7,753 bases of DNA from Candidatus Woesearchaeota archaeon. Lineage in GTDB: Archaea; Nanobdellota; Nanobdellia; Woesearchaeales; JAUUYB01. A program made the position numbers and the translations under genes. The notes beneath the pieces are model-generated. The model was not told the DNA's origin and did not search any database. It saw only the letters and a program-made list of their open reading frames with translations. Of this stretch, positions 1 to 5,998 are shown one piece after another. The stretch lies in the NCBI GenBank assembly GCA_030590605.1, contig JAUUYB010000047.1, positions 1-7,753 on the forward strand. The letters are read 5' to 3'. Every line of letters starts with the position of its first letter. The stretch's first letter is position 1.

Positions 1-164
1 TCCTCGCTAGCTCTTACTTTCATCGAGAAGCCTGCGTTCCCGTAGGGAGCCACAAAATGAGCAGAGCTCATTTGTGCCAGAAAACCAGAGGGTTTTCTTG
101 GCCCCCCTAACGACGGCTGTAATGTGTTTAGCGTGGAAGCTCGGACTGACGATAGTAGCGAGGA
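1..164 (+). ncRNA. Probable structured noncoding RNA, family unknown (5' end may lie outside the window)
   Basis: No convincing reading frame occupies this stretch, but it folds into a nested structure. Bases 1-9 pair perfectly with 156-164. Inside that helix, 24-27 pair with 140-143 and 29-32 with 115-118. These enclose three hairpins with no linkers: 36-41/45-50 (triloop GTA), 51-62/66-76 (triloop AGA, one bulged A) and 77-86/91-101 (loop AGAG, one bulged T). The T37-G49 pair is a wobble on the + strand and a mismatch on the - strand, which weakly favours +. Bases 105-109 could also pair with 43-47, as a pseudoknot or alternative fold. I looked for RNase P core motifs, the SRP helix 8 motif, 5S rRNA, tRNA and C/D box motifs and found none. 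The gatC promoter lies downstream of the element, so it is probably a separate transcript rather than a gatC leader. The structure is seen by eye; the RNA call is inference. Confidence 0.45.
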
Positions 165-190
165 TTTCATAATAGCCCAACACTCCAATA

Positions 191-202
191 AGTTTTTAAA
201 CT
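191..202 (+). promoter_or_regulatory. Archaeal TATA-box promoter of gatCAB, probably leaderless
   Basis: AGTTTTTAAACT is an AT-rich imperfect palindrome whose TTTAAA core is centred at 197.5, 26.5 bp before the A of the gatC ATG at 224. Archaeal TATA boxes normally sit about 26 bp upstream of the transcription start, so transcription would begin at or within a base or two of the ATG. This agrees with the absence of a good Shine-Dalgarno motif before gatC. The T-run at 193-197 could also help end transcription of the upstream RNA-like element. The rest of 165-223 shows nothing else I can name. Confidence 0.55.
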
Positions 203-223
203 ATTTAGATATTCAGAGATATC

Positions 224-508
224 ATGAGGGTGGATGAAGATACTATCAAACATGTAGCGGCAGTCGCACGTCTTGAGCTAACTCCAGAGGAAGTCAAAAG
301 ATTCCTACCTGAACTAAAAGAGATACTCGAGATATTCTCTAAACTTGATAGTGTAGATACTGATCCTGTCACACCTTCATTCCAGCCTGTCGCACTCAAG
401 GACAACCTGCGAGAAGACGAGATACGCAGATGCTTCACTCAAGAGGAAGCTCTCAAGAACAATACCCAGAACAAAGACGGATATATCAAAGGCCCAAAAG
501 CAGTCTGA
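224..508 (+). CDS. gatC: Asp/Glu-tRNA(Asn/Gln) amidotransferase subunit C
   Basis: GatC is the small stabilising subunit of the GatCAB complex; its chain wraps around the interface between the GatA amidase and the GatB kinase. The 94-residue length is typical of the family. The N-terminal helical region carries the family pattern VARLELTPEE (about residues 15-24). It is followed by a helix ending in KLDSVDTDPVTP, the LREDE segment at about 62-66, an EEAL helix, and the closing DGYIKGPKAV tail, where GatC proteins usually end in DGYFKVP-like residues. The ATG at 224 is preferred because it lies about 26 bp from a TATA-like element and gives the canonical N-terminus. No Shine-Dalgarno motif precedes it, as expected for a leaderless first gene. 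The stop lies 4 bp before gatA, so the two are surely cotranscribed. Identification is by motif recognition and by gatA and gatB next door. Confidence 0.95.
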   Translation: MRVDEDTIKHVAAVARLELTPEEVKRFLPELKEILEIFSKLDSVDTDPVTPSFQPVALKDNLREDEIRRCFTQEEALKNNTQNKDGYIKGPKAV

Positions 509-512
509 TACA

Positions 513-1922
513 ATGAACATCAAAGAACTCGCACAAAAGATAGCATCCGGAGAGATCGATGCAGTGGAACACACACATCAGGTACTCGAAGAAGCCAAAC
601 GAATCAATAAGGAGTTCAACTATATCAACACATTCTGTGAGAAAAGGGCACTTGCAGCTGCTGAATCTGTGAAAAAAGGAAAAATCAAAGGCAGTCTTTC
701 AGGAGTCCCGGTCTCAATCAAAGACTCGATCGTAGTAAAGGATGTCGAAAGCACTGCCGGTAGCGCCATACTCAAAGGATACATCCCATTATTCAATGCG
801 ACCTGCGTCCAGAAAGCAGAAGATGAAGGTGCGATCGTCATAGGAAAATCCAGCCAGGACGAATTCGGGTTCGGATCATTCTCAACCAATGTGGGAGTAG
901 GATTCAAGAAACCGCTCAACCCAATCGATCCAACCCGGGCATGTGGAGGATCGTCAGGCGGAGCAGCAGGTCTTGCCATGAAAGCTAAATTTCCGACCCT
1001 CTCTTATGGGGAGTCTACAGGAGGATCAATCGTCGTCCCTGCGTCTTTTTGCGGAGTGTACGGGATGTGCCCGACCTATGGAAGAGTCTCCAGATACGGA
1101 CTCATAGACTATGGGAATTCTCTCGATAAAGTAGGACCGCTATCAAAATATATCGAAGATATCGCTCTGGGACTCGAAGTCATGAGCGGACATGACCCAA
1201 ATGACTCCACATCTGTCAAAGCTCCAGACAGCGACTTCTCCAGCTACCTGAAAAAAGACGTCAAAGGTATGAAGATAGGAGTAATATCAGAAGCATTCGG
1301 CGATGGGACCACCCAGGATGTACAGGATGCGATCTGGGACGGAGTCAAGAAGCTTGAGGACTTAGGCGCAACCTATGAAAAAGTAAAGACTCCTCTCGCA
1401 ATCGATAAAGGCCTGGCAGTCTATTACATACTCGCAACATCTGAAGCATCTACCAACCTCGCGAAGTACTGCGGGATGAGATACGGCGTGCAGAAAGAGA
1501 CCAATGAAAGCTTCAATGACTATTTCAAGAATATCAGATCCCCTAACTTCGGGGACGAGGCCAAGAGGAGGATCATCCTCGGAACCTTCGCCCGTATGGC
1601 AGGAGTCAGGGATGCATATTATCTAAAGGCCGCCAAGGTAAGGACACTCATCATCGAGGAATACAAAAAGCTATTCAAGAACTATGATGTCCTTGTCTGC
1701 CCATCGGCACCCTACACAGCACCAACATTCACAGAGATCGAAAAGCTCACACCTCTACATACCTATATGGCGGATCTCATGACAGTCGGTCCGAATCTTG
1801 CGGGAATCCCCCATCTAAATGTGCCTATCGGAGAAAAAGGCGGACTTCCAGTAGGGATGATGGTACTAGGTGATCATTTCAAGGAAGGAGAACTCATAAG
1901 GACGGGGGCGGCATTCAGATGA
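513..1922 (+). CDS. gatA: Asp/Glu-tRNA(Asn/Gln) amidotransferase subunit A (glutaminase/amidase)
   Basis: GatA hydrolyses glutamine and passes the ammonia to GatB, which amidates Glu-tRNAGln or Asp-tRNAAsn in the cytoplasm. The 469-residue protein has the amidase-signature fold. The Ser-cisSer-Lys triad is visible as K70 (in VSIKDSI), S148 (in GGSSGG) and nucleophile S172 (in TGGSI); the S148-S172 spacing of 24 matches well-studied GatA enzymes. The following CPTYGRVSRYGL block and the C-terminal GGLPVGMMVLG block are also typical. Two positions depart from the usual G-S-D-T-G-G-S-I-R signature: the Asp is S168 and the Arg is V174. The C-terminus stops at GAAFR, slightly short of many bacterial homologues. 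The gene starts 4 bp after gatC without a Shine-Dalgarno motif, and its stop overlaps the gatB start as ATGA (1919-1922), suggesting translational coupling. Which tRNA is the substrate cannot be read from the sequence; many archaea use GatDE for Gln-tRNA and GatCAB for Asn-tRNA. Confidence 0.96.
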   Translation: MNIKELAQKIASGEIDAVEHTHQVLEEAKRINKEFNYINTFCEKRALAAAESVKKGKIKGSLSGVPVSIKDSIVVKDVESTAGSAILKGYIPLFNATCVQKAEDEGAIVIGKSSQDEFGFGSFSTNVGVGFKKPLNPIDPTRACGGSSGGAAGLAMKAKFPTLSYGESTGGSIVVPASFCGVYGMCPTYGRVSRYGLIDYGNSLDKVGPLSKYIEDIALGLEVMSGHDPNDSTSVKAPDSDFSSYLKKDVKGMKIGVISEAFGDGTTQDVQDAIWDGVKKLEDLGATYEKVKTPLAIDKGLAVYYILATSEASTNLAKYCGMRYGVQKETNESFNDYFKNIRSPNFGDEAKRRIILGTFARMAGVRDAYYLKAAKVRTLIIEEYKKLFKNYDVLVCPSAPYTAPTFTEIEKLTPLHTYMADLMTVGPNLAGIPHLNVPIGEKGGLPVGMMVLGDHFKEGELIRTGAAFR

Positions 1923-3337
1923 ATTTCACGACCGACATAGTCATCGGGATCGAAATCCATGTCGAGCTTGCCACGAAGACTAAACTGTTCTGCGGCTGCC
2001 CGCGAGTCGGTGCTCCTGATGAAAAACCAAATACAAGGACATGCGAGCTATGTCTGGGCCACCCAGGATCGAAACCAGTACTCAACCGGAAAGCAGTCGA
2101 GTACGCACTCAGGATCTGCCTTGCAACAGGCTGTGAGATATCTCCTGAACTGATATTCTCAAGGAAATCATACTTCTATCCGGACATGTCCAAGAACTAC
2201 CAGATATCACAATACGAAGTCCCTCTCGGAAAGAACGGAAAGATATCTATCGATTCAGGAAAAGATGTCCGAATCAACCGAATCCACATGGAAGAGGATC
2301 CAGCTTCCCTTGTACATCCATCAGGGATGAGAGAATCTTCCCATGTATTAGTAGATTACAACAGGAGCGGCAACCCTCTATGTGAGATAGTCACAGAACC
2401 TGACCTCACTAGCCCAGACGAGGCGAGGGATTTCATGAAGAAGCTCTCAAGCATCATCACATATCTCGATATCTTTGATGTCAATAGCTGTATCATCAAG
2501 GCTGACGCAAACATCTCAATCAAAGAATCCGACTATACCAGGGTAGAAGTCAAGAACATCACCGGATTCAAGGAGATCGAACGTGCACTCAACTACGAGA
2601 TCGAACGACAGAAACAGGAAGTCGCAAACGGAGGGTCAATAGTCCTTGAGACAAGAGGATGGGACGCAGATAAGGGAATCTCCTTTCGGATGCGGACCAA
2701 AGAGAGTGAGGATGACTACGGATATATCATCGACCCTGATCTTACTGTGACCAACATCAGCAAAGAATGGATCGATGAAGTAAAATCTACGCTTCCTGAA
2801 CTTGGACATGAGAAAGTCACCAGATATATCAAAGACCACTCACTAAAAGAAGACGATGCCAAGGTCATTGCGGCAGAGAAAGAGCTTGCGACACTATTCG
2901 AGAAAGTGGCGGAAGAGATCAATCCTATACTTGCAGCAAAATGGCTCAGGCGAGAACTGGTCAGGGTCATGAACTATAACGATATCGGATGGAACGACCT
3001 CCAAATAGATGAGATCCATCTTACAGACCTTCTTCGATTGGTCGAGGCCAATAAAATAACTGACAAGACCGCCCAGAAGCTCATGGAACAACTGATAGAA
3101 GAACCATTTGATGTCAATGTCAAAGTCGAGGAGGAAGGACTCCTGGCTGTAACTGATTCAGGGGAGATAGAGAAGATGTGCAAGGAAGCAGTCGATTCTA
3201 ATCCACAGGCTGCAGAAGAATCCAAGGGAGGCAGCGACAAGGCACTCAATTTCCTGATAGGACAGGTAATGCGGCTCTCAAAAGGGAAAGCGGACCCGAA
3301 AACAATAAAAGAAATAATCGAGAGTATCATCAAGTAA
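1919..3337 (+). CDS. gatB: Asp/Glu-tRNA(Asn/Gln) amidotransferase subunit B (kinase/amidotransferase)
   Basis: GatB binds the mischarged tRNA, phosphorylates the side-chain carboxylate with ATP and completes amidation using ammonia channelled from GatA. Its 472 residues match the normal family length. The N-terminal catalytic domain begins with IGIEIHVEL and has four zinc-ligand candidates, C25, C27, C42 and C45. Further family blocks are YPDMSKNYQISQYEVPL (87-103), HMEEDPASLVH (123-133), EIVTEPDL (156-163), RVEVKNITGFKEIERALNYE (208-227) and ETRGWD (244-249). The usual YRYFPEPDLPPL block is diverged here to a YGYIIDPDL version at 267-275. A helical domain and a YqeY-like tail follow, ending with GQVMRLSKGKADP (448-460), which binds tRNA in characterised homologues. 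The ATG overlaps the gatA stop by 4 bp and has no clear Shine-Dalgarno motif. It is the last gene of the operon; I see no obvious terminator in the 61 bp that follow. Confidence 0.96.
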   Translation: MNFTTDIVIGIEIHVELATKTKLFCGCPRVGAPDEKPNTRTCELCLGHPGSKPVLNRKAVEYALRICLATGCEISPELIFSRKSYFYPDMSKNYQISQYEVPLGKNGKISIDSGKDVRINRIHMEEDPASLVHPSGMRESSHVLVDYNRSGNPLCEIVTEPDLTSPDEARDFMKKLSSIITYLDIFDVNSCIIKADANISIKESDYTRVEVKNITGFKEIERALNYEIERQKQEVANGGSIVLETRGWDADKGISFRMRTKESEDDYGYIIDPDLTVTNISKEWIDEVKSTLPELGHEKVTRYIKDHSLKEDDAKVIAAEKELATLFEKVAEEINPILAAKWLRRELVRVMNYNDIGWNDLQIDEIHLTDLLRLVEANKITDKTAQKLMEQLIEEPFDVNVKVEEEGLLAVTDSGEIEKMCKEAVDSNPQAAEESKGGSDKALNFLIGQVMRLSKGKADPKTIKEIIESIIK

Positions 3338-3368
3338 ACACCAAATAGGATTGAAGCTAAAGAAAATA

Positions 3369-3376
3369 TTATAAAA
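3369..3376 (+). promoter_or_regulatory. TATA box upstream of the membrane-protein/mbf1 operon
   Basis: The 61-bp gap after gatB contains a TTATAAAA element with its TTATAA core centred at 3371.5, preceded by a purine-rich AAAGAAAATA that could act as a BRE. The core is 27.5 bp before the ATG at 3399, so transcription would start at or within a few bases of the start codon. This suggests the next operon has its own promoter instead of depending only on readthrough from gatB. Confidence 0.5.
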
Positions 3377-3387
3377 TACATGATATA

Positions 3388-3393
3388 AAGGAG
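3388..3393 (+). promoter_or_regulatory. Shine-Dalgarno site AAGGAG
   Basis: AAGGAG ends 5 bases before the ATG at 3399. It is the clearest ribosome-binding motif in the window and fixes that ATG as the start. It lies between the TATA box and the start codon, so it would be present only in transcripts that begin upstream, for example readthrough from gatB. Confidence 0.6.
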
Positions 3394-3398
3394 ATACA

Positions 3399-3983
3399 AT
3401 GACACGAAAAACCAAAAAATCAAAGACGCCCTTCATTGTCGGAGGACTTTTTATATTCATCATGGTAGGCAGTGCTTTCGGAGTCATCCTAGGAAGCTAC
3501 TCGAGCAATAAAGACAAAGTCAAGTACGGTGAATTTTCATTCTCTCCAATTGATAACGGGATGTGGAGGACAAAAATTGGCGGTAGTTACATGGATTTTG
3601 AATATACACCAGATGTCCTCCTAGACCTTGAACTCGACAAACAGACAACAGATCTCTTAAGGAATGCAGCTGAGATAGACTTCACTTATGATTATGATTC
3701 AGAAGTAGCCTCGGAAATCGCGCTGATCCAGTTCCAGATGGAACAAGTGTACTTCAAGGACCGCTATTTCAGGACCGGTGCAACAGAAGAGAACAGTTAT
3801 GATAAGGAAATCATCAAATGCACTGATGCTACTGTATCTGTTCCTGTAATATACTTCGTCTACGGCAACGAGACCGGAATCAGAAACGAAAGGAATTGTA
3901 TCATAGCAGAATCAGACAGCCAAAGAGACATGAATGCAATGCGCGACAGGATAGTGTATGCCGCCTTAGGAGTGATGGAATAG
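3399..3983 (+). CDS. Uncharacterised single-pass membrane-anchored protein, paralogue of the next gene
   Basis: I do not recognise a named family. The 194-residue protein has a strongly basic N-terminus (TRKTKKSKT), one membrane segment at about 11-33 and then a soluble domain. The positive-inside rule puts the N-terminus in the cytoplasm and the domain outside. The domain has two cysteines, C141 and C167, that could form a disulfide, and one N-glycosylation sequon, N157-E-T. The C-terminal third shares an ordered set of residues with the next protein: Cys, PVI, ET, then NC eight residues after E, DRI, and A/G/M at 6, 8 and 10 residues after the Asp of DRI. A weaker match covers Y43, F46, F48 and W56. 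The ATG follows an AAGGAG motif. The stop is one base before the next gene, so they are cotranscribed. The pair probably arose by an old duplication and may work together at the membrane; the function is unknown. Confidence 0.8.
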   Translation: MTRKTKKSKTPFIVGGLFIFIMVGSAFGVILGSYSSNKDKVKYGEFSFSPIDNGMWRTKIGGSYMDFEYTPDVLLDLELDKQTTDLLRNAAEIDFTYDYDSEVASEIALIQFQMEQVYFKDRYFRTGATEENSYDKEIIKCTDATVSVPVIYFVYGNETGIRNERNCIIAESDSQRDMNAMRDRIVYAALGVME

Positions 3984-3984
3984 G

Positions 3985-4644
3985 ATGGAGAAAGAGGATA
4001 AGGAAGGGTCAGACAAGACGTTCTATATAGCTATAGCAATCATCGCTTGCATAATCCTCGTTATCATCATAGTCCCAAGATTTTTTGAAAGAGAAGACCC
4101 TATCAAGACATTCAATGATCTCGTGGAAGATACCATAAAAGAAGGGGAGACAGAGGACAGACGGATCTACAACGGATTCGTATTCATCAAGGAAGGAAAT
4201 CTCTGGTATTCCCAGGTCCAGAACCCTGATACGAATGAACTCTATAAATTCGGTGTCAGATTCAACCCATACCAAGTCGAAAATGTCACGATCGAGGGGA
4301 ATGTCGATGAAAGTTTCCGGACAGGCAGAGTCTATATCACTTTCGATCCTCATGATGAAGAACTGACTTATGTAAGCCTAGCTGCAGCGGAACTTACGCT
4401 CAATCTGGCGAGAGCAATGGGAATCAAAGTCCTCCCAGCCTGCATGTCAGAACATCCAGCCTGCGTGAACATAAGCATCCTCTCCTGCAACTCAACAGAC
4501 CAACCAGTCATCGAAATCATCAACGATCCAGAGACCAAACTCACAATGGACGGTAATTGTATGAAGGTCCAAGGAACCGAATTCGAGCTCCTGAAGGTCA
4601 TCGATAGGATCATCTTCAGAGCATACGGTATCATGTCAGAATGA
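3985..4644 (+). CDS. Uncharacterised single-pass membrane-anchored protein with a cysteine-rich C-terminal domain
   Basis: No named family is recognised. The 219 residues comprise a charged N-terminus, one very hydrophobic segment at about 13-30, a charged linker and a soluble domain. It is a diverged paralogue of the preceding protein. Shared positions include Y62, F65, F67 and W74, then C168, PVI (174-176), ET (183-184), NC (191-192), DRI (207-209) and A213/G215/M217. It differs in having two extra cysteines, C153 and C160, giving four in the domain and possibly two disulfides. Sequons at N100-V-T, N162-I-S and N169-S-T fit an extracellular, possibly glycosylated domain, although the flanking charges decide topology less clearly than in its neighbour. 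A GGAG at 3969-3972, inside the upstream gene, lies 12 bases before the ATG. The stop overlaps the mbf1 start as ATGA, indicating coupled expression. Confidence 0.8.
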   Translation: MEKEDKEGSDKTFYIAIAIIACIILVIIIVPRFFEREDPIKTFNDLVEDTIKEGETEDRRIYNGFVFIKEGNLWYSQVQNPDTNELYKFGVRFNPYQVENVTIEGNVDESFRTGRVYITFDPHDEELTYVSLAAAELTLNLARAMGIKVLPACMSEHPACVNISILSCNSTDQPVIEIINDPETKLTMDGNCMKVQGTEFELLKVIDRIIFRAYGIMSE

Positions 4645-5108
4645 TGTGCGCAATGTGCGGAAAGGAAGACCGGCTAGTAGTCGCTAAGATAGAAGGGACT
4701 GAGCTTAAGGTCTGCAATTCCTGCGCCAGATACGGGAAAGTGCTCCGCCAAGTAGCCCCGCCAAAGAGTCCTAAACAATCAGCTAAGGAAGAGAAAAGAA
4801 TCAAACAGATTATACAACCTGAACTGATCGAGATGGTAGTACCTGACTTCTCAGCGCTCATCCGGAAGAAACGGGAAAGCATGGGCCTCAAACAACTAGA
4901 ATTCGCAAAAAAAATCAATGAGAAAGAATCTGTGATCCAAAACCTCGAACAGGGACGCATGACCCCATCTCTTGAGCTTGCACGGAAACTCGGCCGATAT
5001 CTCAACATCAAGCTCGTAGAGCAATACGAAGAAAAAAGCCAGAACCTGACTTCTACTGATGATGGTGAATTGACACTCGGAGATCTCATCAAGATCAAGA
5101 AACGCTAG
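4641..5108 (+). CDS. mbf1: Archaeal MBF1-type protein: zinc ribbon plus Cro/C1-type HTH
   Basis: Archaeal multiprotein bridging factor 1 homologues are small zinc-ribbon/HTH proteins linked to transcription and to the translating ribosome. The 155 residues show the full architecture. A four-cysteine zinc ribbon (C3, C6, C25, C28) includes the typical VCNSCARYGKV segment. A basic, flexible linker rich in K and P (about 38-60) follows, then a Cro/C1-type helix-turn-helix at about 70-128 with the QLEFAKKIN and NLEQGRMTPSLELARKLGRYL pattern. The tail ends LTLGDLIKIKKR, as in archaeal MBF1 proteins. The start at 4641 overlaps the upstream stop by 4 bp (ATGA); a second ATG at 4644 would remove only one residue. 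It is the last gene of the operon with the two membrane-anchored paralogues. Its TAG stop at 5106-5108 overlaps the stop of the convergent UbiA gene. The family call is strong; any role in regulating its neighbours is unproven. Confidence 0.92.
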   Translation: MMCAMCGKEDRLVVAKIEGTELKVCNSCARYGKVLRQVAPPKSPKQSAKEEKRIKQIIQPELIEMVVPDFSALIRKKRESMGLKQLEFAKKINEKESVIQNLEQGRMTPSLELARKLGRYLNIKLVEQYEEKSQNLTSTDDGELTLGDLIKIKKR

Positions 5109-5947
5109 ATGTAGAGCAAAACCAATACAAGAAGAGTCCATAGGGCTGCAGAAATGACCATCCTGACATCCTTAATCACCCTTTCAGGGTGCCTGGCAAT
5201 ATCAGAACCTTCTTCTATCAGGATGTTGAACCTAAAGACAGCATACATCATTATAGGTATCGTTATGAGGAGAAGGGTATCCTGGACAGAGAGGAAGCTG
5301 TATAGACTGTAAGATATGATGAGCAAGGCAGTCGTTATCGTCATAAGGCTGCTTGTGACCTGAGGAGTGTAAGACTTCAGGGATGGCCTGTGCAATGTAC
5401 CTGATCTCCCTAACATCGCTGATTCTGCCCTGCGCTTCCCAACTGCAAGATAGATCGCCAGGAAGAATGGACAAAGTATGAGCCAAGGAGAGAGGTAGAC
5501 AGAGATTATGAACGCTCCTGAGATCGCCCGTATGACAAAATTCACTCCTATGATAAGGACATCTGCAAATGCTTCGTGTTTCAGCCAGACCGAATACGCA
5601 ATCCCAAGGAAAAACAACGCCAGAAGTGCCAGGGTAAATGTGTTCGACAGGAATACACCAATCATAAAAGATAAGAGGATCAAGACCGCCATCACGATAG
5701 ACGCCTGCCACACTGACACTCTTCCTGAAGCGATAGGTCTAGACCGTTTCTCCTTGTTCTTCCTGTCCCTCTTCCTGTCGAGAATATCATTCAGGATGTA
5801 ATTCGAAGAAGATATGAAACATAGAGCGAAGAATCCTTCTATTGTCATCAAGAGCAAGCCTGTATTGAACAGATTACCAGAAAACACTAAAGGAAGAAAC
5901 ACGAGCAGGTTCTTGTACCACTGCTTAACCCTTAGTAGCGCAAACAT
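5105..5947 (-). CDS. UbiA-family prenyltransferase, decaprenyl-phosphate phosphoribosyltransferase-like
   Basis: UbiA-family enzymes are integral membrane transferases that move a group between a polyprenyl (di)phosphate and an acceptor. The 280 residues form about eight to nine hydrophobic segments. The opening RVKQWYKNLLVFLPLVFSG (6-24) resembles decaprenyl-phosphate phosphoribosyltransferase (Rv3806c type) more than quinone or DGGGP synthases. The first Asp-rich motif is N53-D54-I-L-D57-x3-D61, followed by KRSRPIASG (67-75). The second conserved region is D129 to about A144, including R140-A-I-S-G, and YLAVGKRRAE (166-175) matches the GKR(Y/R)AE block of that subgroup. The C-terminal D260 region is present. 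The expected product would be a phosphoribosylated polyprenyl phosphate, but archaeal substrate use is inferred. The ATG at 5947 is about 26 bp from a TATA core shared with the divergent methyltransferase. The stop converges onto mbf1 within a single CTAG. A different UbiA activity remains possible. Confidence 0.85.
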   Translation of the reverse strand: MFALLRVKQWYKNLLVFLPLVFSGNLFNTGLLLMTIEGFFALCFISSSNYILNDILDRKRDRKNKEKRSRPIASGRVSVWQASIVMAVLILLSFMIGVFLSNTFTLALLALFFLGIAYSVWLKHEAFADVLIIGVNFVIRAISGAFIISVYLSPWLILCPFFLAIYLAVGKRRAESAMLGRSGTLHRPSLKSYTPQVTSSLMTITTALLIISYSLYSFLSVQDTLLLITIPIMMYAVFRFNILIEEGSDIARHPERVIKDVRMVISAALWTLLVLVLLYI

Positions 5948-5969
5948 ACTAACCAGAATTTGAGAAGTC

Positions 5970-5978
5970 TTATAAATA
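5970..5978. promoter_or_regulatory. Shared divergent TATA element for UbiA and methyltransferase genes
   Basis: The 51-bp gap between the divergent start codons contains TTATAAATA, whose TTATAA core (5970-5975) is a perfect palindrome centred at 5972.5. It lies 25.5 bp from the A of the UbiA ATG (5947, - strand) and 26.5 bp from the A of the methyltransferase ATG (5999, + strand). Both distances are the standard archaeal TATA-to-start spacing, so one site could drive two leaderless transcripts in opposite directions. No Shine-Dalgarno motif precedes either gene. The geometry is seen directly; bidirectional use is inferred. Confidence 0.55.
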
Positions 5979-5998
5979 TCTTGTTGTTAGTCCATCAT

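Noticed and set aside
49..101. Subterminal hairpins of an IS200/IS605-type element or an omega-RNA
   Set aside because: The two hairpins look superficially similar to such ends, but no TnpA or TnpB gene or remnant is nearby and they sit inside a larger nested fold.
1..164. RNase P RNA, SRP RNA, 5S rRNA or tRNA
   Set aside because: None of the core conserved motifs of these RNAs could be found on either strand, so no family name was given.
3338..3398. Transcription terminator after gatB
   Set aside because: No T-run of convincing length or stable hairpin is present in the gap, so I did not call one.
2974..3423. 149-codon open frame on the - strand over the end of gatB
   Set aside because: It is antisense to the conserved YqeY-like tail of gatB, has low-complexity Ser/Leu-rich composition, and no promoter or recognisable domain.
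4631..5098. 155-codon open frame on the - strand opposite mbf1
   Set aside because: The + strand protein has a complete zinc ribbon and HTH; the antisense frame is a compositional shadow.
5232..5711. 159-codon open frame on the - strand inside the UbiA gene
   Set aside because: It is an alternative frame of a well-supported UbiA coding sequence and shows no domain.
5960..5998. Longer N-terminus of the methyltransferase starting at TTG 5960
   Set aside because: This start lies upstream of the TATA core at 5970-5975, has no ribosome-binding motif, and adds residues outside the methyltransferase fold; the ATG at 5999 fits the promoter spacing.
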